Shown here: positions 1 through 8,631 of the stretch, in pieces | Numbering within the stretch: the first letter of the stretch is position 1 | Layout: each line of letters opens with the position of its first letter | NCBI GenBank assembly: GCA_050245975.1 | Contig: JBFWWW010000082.1 | Coordinates: 1-15,522 of the forward strand | Direction: 5' to 3' | Source: JBFWWW01 sp050245975 | Lineage (GTDB): Bacteria > Pseudomonadota > Alphaproteobacteria > Rhizobiales > Hyphomicrobiaceae | Length of the DNA stretch: 15,522 nucleotides | Translations under genes and position numbers: made by a program | Notes under the pieces: model-generated | Databases searched by the model: none | Seen by the model: only the letters and a program-made list of their open reading frames with translations | Told to the model about the DNA's origin: nothing

Positions 1-654
1 CTTCAGCGCATCGAAGATGCGTTGCGCGTGCGCCGTGAAGTCCTGCGTGTCGGTCGGCGCGTATTCCTCGTGCACCAGCTTCGCGCCCGTGCCCGCCAGC
101 GCCTCGCGGAAGGCTTTCACGCCGTCGCGGCCGAACGCATAGTCCTGCGCCAGCGTGGCGATCGCGACGCCCGGCTTGCCGAGAGCGACGGCGTTCGAAA
201 TGGCGTCCTGCGAGGAGTTGCGCGCCGTGCGGAAGATGTAGCGGTTCCAGTTGGCGCCGGTGATGCTGTCGGCGACCGCCGGCTCGACGAGCAGGATCTT
301 CTTGTTCTCCTGCGCGACGGGAAGCATCGCGAGGGCGACGCCGGAGTTGACGGGGCCGACCGCCAGCACCGCGTCATCGTCGGTGTAGGCTTCCGCCAGC
401 ATCGCCTTGCCGACGTCGGGCTTGGACTGCGTGTCCTTCTCGATGACGACGATCTTGCGGCCGTTGATTTCCATCTTGCCGCCGGTGGCGTATTCGAGGC
501 CCATGCGGAAGCCGATGCTCGACTGCTTGGCATAGGCCTCGAGCGGCCCGGTCTTGTCGTAGACGTGCGCGATCTTGATGTCCTGCGCCGATGCCGGCGA
601 CAGCGCAGAAGCGCAAAGGGTCACGACCGCGGCAGCACACAAACGCCCGAGCAT
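1..654 (-). CDS. ABC transporter substrate-binding protein, branched-chain amino acid (LivK/Peripla_BP_6) type, partial
   Basis: The reading frame is open from the ATG at 654 to the left window edge: 218 codons, with the C-terminal part (roughly the last 180 residues expected for the family) outside the window. Residues 1-23 form a Sec signal peptide with likely cleavage after SPASA. The mature protein starts QDIKIAHVYDKTGPLEAY, typical of the Peripla_BP_6 fold. Family signatures follow: VGPVNSGVALAMLPVAQENK (99-118), the RTARNSSQDA stretch (142-151), and QDYAFGRDGVKAF (170-182), which opens the second lobe. Such proteins capture a small ligand in the periplasm and deliver it to an ABC permease; paralogues bind amino acids, aromatic acids, amides or urea, so the ligand cannot be read here. 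The start is supported by AGGGAGGAG about five bases upstream. The gene has its own promoter and operator (718-772), so it is not simply cotranscribed with mrp. Permease genes, if linked, lie outside the window. Confidence 0.9.
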   Translation of the reverse strand, partial: MLGRLCAAAVVTLCASALSPASAQDIKIAHVYDKTGPLEAYAKQSSIGFRMGLEYATGGKMEINGRKIVVIEKDTQSKPDVGKAMLAEAYTDDDAVLAVGPVNSGVALAMLPVAQENKKILLVEPAVADSITGANWNRYIFRTARNSSQDAISNAVALGKPGVAIATLAQDYAFGRDGVKAFREALAGTGAKLVHEEYAPTDTQDFTAHAQRIFDALK

Positions 655-717
655 GCACTCCTCCCTGACAGGTCTTTGGTTGTCGTCGCCCACGCATCCC
701 GTGCCGCAACCGGCGGC

Positions 718-739
718 AACATGACGCGTGAGTCATGTT
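718..739. promoter_or_regulatory. Palindromic operator candidate, AACATGAC-N6-GTCATGTT
   Basis: A perfect 8+8 bp inverted repeat (arms 718-725 and 732-739, spacer GCGTGA) sits just downstream of the -10 element, over the predicted transcription start, where a repressor would block initiation. CATGTT is repeated again at 741-746, partly overlapping the -10. With a 6-bp spacer and no T-run it is not a terminator. The form fits a dimeric MarR, TetR or GntR-type regulator, but no such gene is in the window. Confidence 0.5.
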
Positions 740-743
740 TCAT

Positions 744-772
744 GTTAGACTGGGGGCCGCCGCCGGAGTCAA
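744..772 (-). promoter_or_regulatory. Sigma-70-like promoter of the LivK-type gene
   Basis: On the minus strand TTGACT (plus 767-772) is followed after exactly 17 bases by TCTAAC (plus 744-749). The -35 matches the consensus at five of six positions and the -10 at four of six. The predicted transcription start, near 736-738, lies inside the palindrome at 718-739. The promoter begins only about 14 bases past the mrp stop codon. This is a by-eye consensus match. Confidence 0.5.
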
Positions 773-785
773 GGCCTCATATCGC

Positions 786-2276
786 CTACTCGCGCGACAT
801 CCCCTTGTCGCCCAATTCGCGCAAATACTGCGTCCAACGCTCCTCCCGCTCGCTCCAAAGCTGCTGGAGATACGTCCAAGAGAACAGTCCCGTGTCGTGG
901 CCATCGTCGAACGCGATCCGCACCGCGTAATTGCCGACAGGCCGTAACTCCTTGATCTTGACGTGTTTCTTCCGCCCGACCGTGACGCGCTGCTCGGGCG
1001 AGTGCCCCTGCACCTCGGCCGACGGGCTCATGACACGCAGCATCTCCGCCGGAAGCACAAAAGAGGGCCCGCCTTCGAAGGCAACCGCAAGGCCAGCCCC
1101 CGCATTGGTTATCTCGAGCTGAGGCGGCTTCATGCGTCCGCCCGCCGATTGACCGACCTGGGCCCAGACCGCAGCAGCAACATCGCGATAGATCTGCGCG
1201 TGGGCGCTTTCGGGCTCGGAAGCGACGATGGGCTGGCCGGCATCCGAGCGCGCACGAATGTCGATATGAAGAGGAATAGCGCCCAGGAACGGAACACCGA
1301 GCTTCTCGGCCTCCGCGCGCGCGCCGCCATGGCCGAAAATGTCCGTCTGCGTCCCGCACTTGGGGCAGATGAACGTGCTCATATTCTCGATGATGCCGAG
1401 CACCGGCACATCGACCTTGCGGAACATGTTGAGGCCCTTGCGCGCATCGATCAGCGCCAGGTCCTGCGGCGTGGAGACGATGACGGCGCCCGACAGCGGC
1501 ACCTGCTGCGCGATGGTGAGCTGCACGTCGCCGGTGCCGGGCGGCATGTCGATCACCAGTACGTCGAGCTCGCCCCATGCAACGTCGCGCAGCATCTGCG
1601 TGAGGGCCGAAACGACCATCGGACCGCGCCAGATGATCGGCGTGCCTTCATCGACCAGGAAGCCCATCGACATGGCTTTCAGGCCGTGGCCCTCCATCGG
1701 CTTCAGCGTGGTTCCCTGGAGGACCTCCGGCCGGCCGGTCAGGCCAAGGAGGCGCGGTTGCGACGGACCGTAGATGTCGGCATCGAGAATGCCGGCGCGA
1801 AGTCCGATCGCCTGCAGCCCGAGCGCGAGGTTGACCGCCGTCGTCGACTTGCCGACACCGCCCTTGCCGGAGGCAACGGCGATCATGTGCCGTATGCCGG
1901 GAACCATGGTCGAGCGCGCGGACTGGCGGCCGGCAGGCCCAGGGGTCGAGGAAGGAGGTGGAGCAGCGCCGCGGGTGCGCGCGTCCCTGACACGCGCGCT
2001 TTCCGGGGGGCGCGTGCCAGCCGAAGAAGGTCTGTCGGCCGTGAGAACCACGCTGGCGCCGGCAACTCCGGCCAGATCGCTCACGATCTTCTCCGCAGCC
2101 TGGCGCATCGGTTCAAGGTCGTTGGCTCGGGCAGCCGGCACCGTGATGGAAAAGGCGACGCGCCCGTCCTTCAGATGGATGTCGGAAACAAGGCCCAGAT
2201 CGACGATATTGCCATCGAGATCGGGGCCCTTCACGCGACGCAATTGTTCCAGGATCTGGTCCTTGGTGACCGTCAT
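786..2276 (-). CDS. mrp: Mrp/ApbC (NBP35-family) iron-sulfur cluster carrier ATPase with C-terminal DUF971, HCF101-like architecture
   Basis: A 496-residue cytoplasmic protein with three domains. Residues 1-80 are a MIP18/DUF59 domain (GNIVDLGLVSDI at 22-33). Residues 82-128 are a Pro/Ser/Arg-rich linker. Residues 129-375 are the P-loop ATPase with deviant Walker A GKGGVGKST (137-145), DADIYGPSQPRLLG (165-178), VIDMPPGTGD (241-250) and the C304-P-K-C307 pair that bridges a 4Fe-4S cluster between two subunits in this family. Residues 384-487 are DUF971 (GBBH-like), recognised by SPSAEVQGHSPEQR (417-430) and PVGNYAVRIAFDDGHDTGLF (446-465). Mrp/ApbC proteins carry Fe-S clusters to apoproteins; most bacterial ones lack DUF971, while plastid HCF101 has all three domains. 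ATG at 2276 has GGAG about eight bases upstream. The gene is divergent from the TRAP permeases. Met382 begins the DUF971 part and might be an internal start. I see no clear terminator after the gene. Confidence 0.93.
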   Translation of the reverse strand: MTVTKDQILEQLRRVKGPDLDGNIVDLGLVSDIHLKDGRVAFSITVPAARANDLEPMRQAAEKIVSDLAGVAGASVVLTADRPSSAGTRPPESARVRDARTRGAAPPPSSTPGPAGRQSARSTMVPGIRHMIAVASGKGGVGKSTTAVNLALGLQAIGLRAGILDADIYGPSQPRLLGLTGRPEVLQGTTLKPMEGHGLKAMSMGFLVDEGTPIIWRGPMVVSALTQMLRDVAWGELDVLVIDMPPGTGDVQLTIAQQVPLSGAVIVSTPQDLALIDARKGLNMFRKVDVPVLGIIENMSTFICPKCGTQTDIFGHGGARAEAEKLGVPFLGAIPLHIDIRARSDAGQPIVASEPESAHAQIYRDVAAAVWAQVGQSAGGRMKPPQLEITNAGAGLAVAFEGGPSFVLPAEMLRVMSPSAEVQGHSPEQRVTVGRKKHVKIKELRPVGNYAVRIAFDDGHDTGLFSWTYLQQLWSEREERWTQYLRELGDKGMSRE

Positions 2277-2455
2277 GCAGATCTCCGTTGGAGCCCAAAA
2301 AAGCGGCAGCTGGTTAACAGCACCGGGCGCGGCGAGCCAGCGCCAAAAAGGCGGATAACATATTGGCAGAGCAGATGCTGGAAGTCACCTTTGAGACCCG
2401 CTATACGTCCTTGGATAGGGACGCGGGACAACCGCGCCGGTCGGGAGGGATTGCC
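2277..2455. other. Divergent intergenic region between mrp and dctQ
   Basis: The 179 bases hold a short perfect inverted repeat CGCC-AAAAA-GGCG (2341-2353), an A/T-richer stretch, and the sigma-54-like element at 2363-2379. The frame of dctQ remains open back to a TTG at 2363, but that stretch lacks family similarity. No convincing sigma-70 promoter for mrp was found by eye. Confidence 0.4.
2363..2379 (+). promoter_or_regulatory. Candidate sigma-54 (-24/-12) promoter for the TRAP permease genes
   Basis: TTGGCAGAGCAGATGCT carries the GG (2365-2366) and GC (2377-2378) dinucleotides at the exact 10-base separation sigma-54 requires, plus the flanking TT, CA and final T of the consensus YTGGCACGNNNNTTGCW. 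Three consensus positions differ. Transcription would begin near 2390, leaving a leader of about 66 bases before dctQ. TRAP and dicarboxylate transporters are often controlled by sigma-54 activators, and one is encoded at 13151-14551. No upstream activator site was identified. Confidence 0.35.
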
Positions 2456-3094
2456 ATGAAGGGGCTGCTCAAGTTCAGCCGCGCGATTGATGCGTTCAAC
2501 ATCAGGCTCGGCCATATCGTTGCCTGGGCCGTGCTGGCCGCCGTGCTCATCAGCGCCGCCAACGCCACAATCCGAAAAATTTTCGACACGTCATCCAATT
2601 CCTGGCTCGAGCTGCAATGGGTGCTCTTTGGCCTGGTCTTCCTCCTGTGCTCGGCGTGGACGCTGATATCAAACGAACACATCCGCATCGACATCGTAAA
2701 CAGCCTGTTCCCCAAACGCGTCCGGAACACCATCGACGTCATCGGCCATCTCTTCTTTCTGCTCCCGATGACGTTCGTTATCGCCGCGACGAGTTGGCCG
2801 TTCTTCTGGCGCTCGCTGGCGCAGAACGAACAGTCGACAAATGCGGGCGGCCTCCCGGTTTATCCCTCGAAGTTCATTATCCCGCTCGCGTTCACGTTTC
2901 TGTTCCTTCAAGGGTTCTCAGAACTGATCAAGCGCATTGCCATCATGCGCGGGCATCTTGCCGACACCACATCGGGCGGCGGCCATCATGCTTCCGCCGA
3001 AGCCGAAGCCGAGCGCTTGCGCGCCGCACTGGCAGAAGAAGCTGCGCTGAAATCCGCCGAAAAAATTGCCGCCGAAGCGGTCAAGAAGGGCTGA
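2456..3094 (+). CDS. dctQ: TRAP transporter small permease subunit (DctQ family)
   Basis: A 212-residue inner-membrane protein with four predicted helices at about 19-41, 50-72, 96-113 and 139-160. LELQWVLFGLVFLLCSAW (51-68) and NEHIRIDIV (73-81) are typical DctQ motifs, and residues 131-143, before the last helix, fit the mannitol/chloroaromatic/2-oxo acid (FcbT2-like) subclass. DctQ pairs with DctM in sodium-coupled, binding-protein-dependent uptake. After the last helix is a Gly/His patch (174-178) and then an Ala/Glu/Lys-rich, probably helical tail (180-211). The ATG at 2456 is preferred to upstream starts at 2363 (TTG) and 2375 because GGGAGGG lies 6-10 bases before it and the upstream extension is polar and unlike DctQ. 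dctM follows after 51 bases on the same strand. Confidence 0.9.
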   Translation: MKGLLKFSRAIDAFNIRLGHIVAWAVLAAVLISAANATIRKIFDTSSNSWLELQWVLFGLVFLLCSAWTLISNEHIRIDIVNSLFPKRVRNTIDVIGHLFFLLPMTFVIAATSWPFFWRSLAQNEQSTNAGGLPVYPSKFIIPLAFTFLFLQGFSELIKRIAIMRGHLADTTSGGGHHASAEAEAERLRAALAEEAALKSAEKIAAEAVKKG

Positions 3095-3145
3095 CGCACA
3101 GCCCGCCGTCTCCTCATCCGTCTTACATCCTGGAGCAACCGTCCC

Positions 3146-4990
3146 ATGGCGGAATTCATTGCGGAGAACATGGCGCCGATCATGTTCGCGGCGCTTGTCG
3201 TGTTCCTGCTTCTCGGCTATCCGGTCGCCTTTTCTCTGGGCGCATGCGGGCTGCTGTTCTTCGTGGTCGGCGTCGAGCTGGCACCGCTATCGAAGGGCTC
3301 GATCAACCTCTACTGGCCGCTGTTGCAGTCGTTGCCCGAACGCATATTCGGCGTGATGAACAACGACACGCTGCTGGCGATTCCATTCTTCACATTGATG
3401 GGACTGGTACTCGAACGCTCCGGCATGGCCGAGGACCTGCTCGATACGATCGGCCAGCTCTTTGGAACGGTGCGCGGCGGCCTCGCCTATGCTGTCGTGT
3501 TCGTCGGCGCGCTGCTCGCCGCAACCACCGGCGTCGTGGCCGCCTCGGTCATTTCAATGGGCCTCATCTCTCTGCCGATCATGCTCCGCTACGGCTATGA
3601 CCGGCGCGTCGCCAGCGGCGTGATCGCCGCATCCGGAACGCTGGCCCAGATCATCCCGCCGTCCCTCGTGCTGATCGTGATGGCCGACCAGCTGGGTCGA
3701 TCTGTCGGCGACATGTATGAGGGCGCCTTCATTCCCGGGCTGGTTCTGGCATCGCTGTACGCCCTGTACATATTCATTGTGACGCTGGTGGCGCCGAACG
3801 CGGCCCCAGGACTTCCCAGCGACGCCGTCGGGTTCAAGGAAAGCGAGACCAACCGAGGTTTGACGTCGCTTGCCATATTGACCGGTCTGGCCGCATTCGT
3901 CGCCTACCTGGTGATGCGGGATACGCACTACAACGGCGCGGATTTCGTCGTCCTTTGCATGGCGGTTGGCATCATCTTCGCGTTCTGTGTCGCGGTCCTG
4001 AACTGGGTATCCGGCAAGCTGTTCGGGCTGCGTTTTCTCTCGCATCTTGCTCAGCAGGTCACGTTCGTGATGGTGCCGCCGCTGTTCCTCATCTTCCTGG
4101 TTCTGGGAACGATCTTCATCGGTGTTGCCACACCGACCGAAGGAGGCGCGATGGGTGCCACCGGATCGATCCTGCTCGCCCTGTTCAAACGCTGGCTCGA
4201 CCGCAACCCCAATCGTTTCAATATGAAGCTGCTGACTTCGGCGGTCGAATCGACAGCCAAGCTGTCGGCCTTCGTCGTGTTCATCCTGGTGGGCGCGCGC
4301 GTCTTTTCACTCACGTTCTACGGCGTGAACGGTCACGTGTGGGTCGAGCATCTGCTGACCTCGCTGCCGGGCGGTCAGGTCGGCTTCCTGGTGTTCGTCA
4401 ACGCCTTCGTGTTCGTCCTGGCTTTCTTTCTCGATTTCTTCGAGCTGGCCTTCATCATCATCCCGCTGCTTGGGCCCGTTGCGGAAAAGCTCGGCATCGA
4501 CCTGATCTGGTTCGGCGTCATCCTCGGCGTCAACATGCAGACCAGCTTCATGCATCCGCCCTTCGGCTTCGCGCTCTTCTATCTGCGGTCCGTGGCGCCG
4601 ACGCAGCCCTACAATGACCGGATCACAGGCAAGCTGACGCAACCTGTCACGACGGGGCAGATCTATTGGGGTGCGGTCCCCTTCGTCCTCATCCAGTGCA
4701 TCATGGTCGGTCTCGTCATCGCGTTCCCGGCGATGGTGATGCATTACAAGGGCACGGGGCCGAAATTGGACCCCAACAAGATCGAGATTCAGGTGCCCTC
4801 TTTCGGCGGCTTGCCTGGCCAGCCCGGGGGATTGTCACTGCCAGGTTCGCCGTTTGGCAGTCCGCCTCTCGGCGGCCCGGCGGGGTCCGGAAGTCCCATT
4901 CCGCCGCCTCCGAGTTTCGGTGCCCCGCCGCCGGCCTTAACTCCGCCCGCCGCGCCCGCTCCAGCTCCGGAGCAACCGAAGTCCAACTAG
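3146..4990 (+). CDS. dctM: TRAP transporter large permease subunit (DctM family), mannitol/chloroaromatic/2-oxo acid subclass
   Basis: A 614-residue polytopic membrane protein that carries the transport path of the TRAP system. DctM hallmarks include NDTLLAIPFFTLMGLVLERS (73-92), the first hairpin region around TTGVVAASVISMG (127-139), SGTLAQIIPPSLVLIVMADQ (163-182), a second half with GVATPTEGGAMGATGS (326-341), and LDFFELAFIIIPLLGPVA (429-446). It is longer than the usual 430 residues: a loop-plus-helix insertion at about 220-310 fits the large FcbT3-like subclass. A Pro/Gly-rich cytoplasmic or periplasmic tail of about 79 residues follows the last helix (511-534). The ATG at 3146 has TGGAG about 11 bases upstream. 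A strong terminator lies 25 bases past the stop. No binding-protein gene is in this transcription unit; two candidates are convergent just downstream. Confidence 0.93.
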   Translation: MAEFIAENMAPIMFAALVVFLLLGYPVAFSLGACGLLFFVVGVELAPLSKGSINLYWPLLQSLPERIFGVMNNDTLLAIPFFTLMGLVLERSGMAEDLLDTIGQLFGTVRGGLAYAVVFVGALLAATTGVVAASVISMGLISLPIMLRYGYDRRVASGVIAASGTLAQIIPPSLVLIVMADQLGRSVGDMYEGAFIPGLVLASLYALYIFIVTLVAPNAAPGLPSDAVGFKESETNRGLTSLAILTGLAAFVAYLVMRDTHYNGADFVVLCMAVGIIFAFCVAVLNWVSGKLFGLRFLSHLAQQVTFVMVPPLFLIFLVLGTIFIGVATPTEGGAMGATGSILLALFKRWLDRNPNRFNMKLLTSAVESTAKLSAFVVFILVGARVFSLTFYGVNGHVWVEHLLTSLPGGQVGFLVFVNAFVFVLAFFLDFFELAFIIIPLLGPVAEKLGIDLIWFGVILGVNMQTSFMHPPFGFALFYLRSVAPTQPYNDRITGKLTQPVTTGQIYWGAVPFVLIQCIMVGLVIAFPAMVMHYKGTGPKLDPNKIEIQVPSFGGLPGQPGGLSLPGSPFGSPPLGGPAGSGSPIPPPPSFGAPPPALTPPAAPAPAPEQPKSN

Positions 4991-5015
4991 GCGCGCAAAT
5001 CCTGGACTGACTGCT

Positions 5016-5044
5016 GGGCCGCTCGCATCCGCGGGCGGCCCTTT
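5016..5044 (+). terminator. Intrinsic terminator of the TRAP permease operon
   Basis: An 11-bp stem GGGCCGCTCGC/GCGGGCGGCCC (one G-T pair) with loop ATCC is followed by TTTGCTT. It starts 26 bases after the dctM stop. Confidence 0.75.
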
Positions 5045-5070
5045 GCTTGAGGCATCATCCGTCCGGCGAC

Positions 5071-5106
5071 AAAAAAATCGGCCCCGGTATTGACCGGGGC
5101 CGATTT
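5071..5106 (-). terminator. Intrinsic terminator of the first TakP-like gene, probably bidirectional
   Basis: A perfect 14-bp stem (5075-5088 with 5093-5106, core ATCGGCCCCGGT) closes on the tetraloop ATTG. On the minus strand it ends in a run of seven T, 22 bases beyond the stop codon at 5129; on the plus strand it is followed by TTT. It separates the two convergent units. Confidence 0.85.
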
Positions 5107-5128
5107 CAAGCCAGCGCTGACGCTACGA

Positions 5129-6244
<1,116 letters not shown>

Positions 6245-6284
6245 TCGACTTTCCTCCCGTCTCCTTGTTAACAGGCCAAACTTT

Positions 6285-6305
6285 GGACGACCCTTCGGGG
6301 CGTCC
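6285..6305 (-). other. Leader hairpin of the first TakP-like gene
   Basis: GGACGACCC-TTC-GGGGCGTCC forms a 9-bp stem with one A-G mismatch, about 40 bases before the start codon. No T-run follows on the minus strand, so it is more likely a leader structure than a terminator. Copy 2 has a hairpin at a similar distance. Confidence 0.4.
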
Positions 6306-6486
6306 CTCGGTTTCGCAACGGGCAGTTGGAGACTTTTCTGATTTTGAGCCCGTGCGCCGACAGGACCATGCACTGCCAAAATGGTGGCCGCTCGTCCCTG
6401 ACGAAGCTTCATTCGATCTTAGTCCTGCGTCCTGCCGTTCTCAATGTGGAAAAGGGGAACCCGGACAATTCAGGGCGCCGATGGGC

Positions 6487-6507
6487 ATCGATGCATCGTG
6501 ATGCATT
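6487..6507. repeat. GATGCAT repeat cluster
   Basis: The palindrome CGATGCATCG is followed at once by a second GATGCAT, in the order ATCGATGCATCGTGATGCAT. It could be an operator for copy 1, but it is far (over 240 bases) from the start codon and its role is unknown. Confidence 0.25.
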
Positions 6508-6517
6508 AGGGAAATGC

Positions 6518-6553
6518 AAAAGGGGGCTACGGCCGAGCGGCCGTAACCCCCTT
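6518..6553 (-). terminator. Intrinsic terminator of the second TakP-like gene
   Basis: A 13-bp stem with one mismatch (6522-6534 with 6539-6551, loop GAGC) is followed on the minus strand by TTTTGC. It begins 22 bases past the stop at 6576, the same spacing as for copy 1. Confidence 0.8.
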
Positions 6554-6575
6554 GGTTCTAGACCAGCGGCGCCGT

Positions 6576-7688
<1,113 letters not shown>

Positions 7689-7720
7689 TTCGGCAGTCCT
7701 CCCTAGGCTGCAATAACCTA

Positions 7721-7749
7721 AAGCGCCCCGCGGTAACGGGGCGCCTTTT
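7721..7749. other. Terminator-like hairpin in the leader of the second TakP-like gene
   Basis: GCGCCCCG (7723-7730) pairs perfectly with CGGGGCGC (7737-7744) across the loop CGGTAA. CTTTT follows on the plus strand and TTTA on the minus strand. It lies about 35 bases before the start codon and downstream of the predicted promoter. It could attenuate, protect the messenger end, or stop plus-strand readthrough. Confidence 0.5.
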
Positions 7750-7750
7750 C

Positions 7751-7771
7751 GATCCGCCGAATAGCCGGATC
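7751..7771 (-). other. Second leader hairpin, GATCCG-N9-CGGATC
   Basis: A 6-bp perfect inverted repeat lies right at the predicted 5' end of the transcript, between promoter and terminator-like hairpin. It could be RNA structure or an operator over the transcription start. Confidence 0.35.
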
Positions 7772-7781
7772 GGATGCGCGC

Positions 7782-7810
7782 ACTATAGGGGCAGGCATTT
7801 CCCCTCTCAA
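7782..7810 (-). promoter_or_regulatory. Sigma-70-like promoter of the second TakP-like gene
   Basis: On the minus strand TTGAGA (plus 7805-7810) and TATAGT (plus 7782-7787) are separated by exactly 17 bases; each matches its consensus at five of six positions. Transcription would begin near 7775, giving a leader of about 87 bases. It is the best sigma-70 match I found in the window. Confidence 0.6.
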
Positions 7811-7995
7811 CGGAAGAAATGTCCTTCGGCAGCGGATTCCGGCCATATTCGACGCCACATTCCGCCCGCCTTGCCGGTGGTTAGTCCAAGGTCTAAATGA
7901 GCCATGAGACGCGACCGGAGACCCCACGTGCACAATCAGGCACAGATCCTCCGAGCCCGCCGGATCCCGGCAATCCACTCCCCAGACGCCACCAC

Positions 7996-8631
7996 ATGAA
8001 CGCTGCCGATGACGTGGTAGGACTGATCCTTGCCGGTGGCCGGTCCCGCCGCATGGGCGGCGGCGACAAGGCGCTTCTCGATCTCGACGGCCGACCGATG
8101 TTGGCGCACGTCATCGACCGTCTTCGGCCGCAGGTAAGAGAACTCGCCATCAACGCCAATGGCGATCCGGCGCGGTTCGCTGGCCTGGAGATGCCGGTTG
8201 TAGCCGATACCGTGAAGGGCTATCTGGGCCCTCTCGCCGGAATACTTGCCGGCATGCGCTGGGCCGAAGGGTTGCGGCAGCCACCCCGTTGGGTCGTCAC
8301 CGCGTCGGGTGATGCTCCGTTGCTGCCGCGTGATCTTGTTGACCGGCTCAAGGCGGCAGCCGATTGCCCTGGTGGTGTCGTCATCGCCGGCGTGCCGGGC
8401 AAGCTGCACCATGTCATCGGTCTTTGGCCCATCGCGCTCTCGGGTGATCTCGAGGCGGCGCTGGCCAGAGGCGAACGCAAGGTTGCGCATTGGGTCGACC
8501 GGCACCACGCCGTCAGCGTGCAGTTCGAGCCGGTTCGGATGGAGGACCGGGACATCGATCCGTTCTTCAACGTCAACACGCCGGCGGAGCTTGACGACCT
8601 GCGTGCGCTGGTCCGCAAGATGAGGCCATGA
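7996..8631 (+). CDS. mobA: Molybdenum cofactor guanylyltransferase
   Basis: A 211-residue cytoplasmic nucleotidyltransferase that attaches GMP from GTP to molybdopterin, producing the guanine dinucleotide form used by DMSO reductase-family enzymes. The nucleotide-binding signature LAGGRSRRMGGGDKALLDL is at 12-30, the conserved GPLAGI at 78-83, the magnesium-binding aspartate in SGDAPLLP (104-111, Asp106), HHVIGLWP (138-145) and the C-terminal FFNVNTPAELDDL (190-202). The ATG at 7996 is chosen because MobA usually begins just before LAGG and the 33 extra codons from the ATG at 7897 are Pro-rich with weak third-position bias; however the 7897 start has AAGG upstream and 7996 has no clear ribosome-binding site, so the start stays uncertain. 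The stop overlaps the next start as ATGA. moaA lies 1.5 kb downstream on the same strand. Confidence 0.93.
   Translation: MNAADDVVGLILAGGRSRRMGGGDKALLDLDGRPMLAHVIDRLRPQVRELAINANGDPARFAGLEMPVVADTVKGYLGPLAGILAGMRWAEGLRQPPRWVVTASGDAPLLPRDLVDRLKAAADCPGGVVIAGVPGKLHHVIGLWPIALSGDLEAALARGERKVAHWVDRHHAVSVQFEPVRMEDRDIDPFFNVNTPAELDDLRALVRKMRP

Larger units (their letters stand above)
6245..6575. other. Intergenic region between the two TakP-like genes
   Basis: From left to right these 331 bases hold the ribosome-binding site of copy 1, an inverted repeat CCAAACTTTGG (6275-6285), a short GC hairpin (6285-6305), about 180 bases with no clear promoter, a cluster of GATGCAT repeats (6487-6507) and the terminator of copy 2 (6518-6553). 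No protein-coding gene is supported here. Confidence 0.5.
7689..7995. other. Divergent intergenic region between the second TakP-like gene and mobA
   Basis: It holds the leader of the minus-strand gene with two hairpins (7721-7749 and 7751-7771), its promoter (7782-7810), then about 185 bases up to the preferred mobA start. The plus-strand frame is open from an ATG at 7897, but codons from 7897 to 7995 have only about 58% G/C at the third position and several rare codons (CGA, AGA, TCA, CCA), so this stretch looks non-coding. No clear mobA promoter was seen. Confidence 0.5.

Noticed and set aside
2363..2455. Upstream TTG/ATG starts for DctQ (adding up to 31 residues)
   Set aside because: The extension is polar and unlike DctQ, overlaps the sigma-54-like element, and the ATG at 2456 has a strong GGAGG.
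963..2459. Long plus-strand open frame opposite mrp (498 residues)
   Set aside because: It is antisense to a clear Mrp gene, is Arg/His/Asp-rich without any domain, and arises from the strong third-position G/C bias.
5016..5106. Possible mobile-element end or attachment site between the convergent genes
   Set aside because: Both inverted repeats have terminator geometry with T-runs at the right distance from stop codons; there are no target duplications and no recombinase gene.
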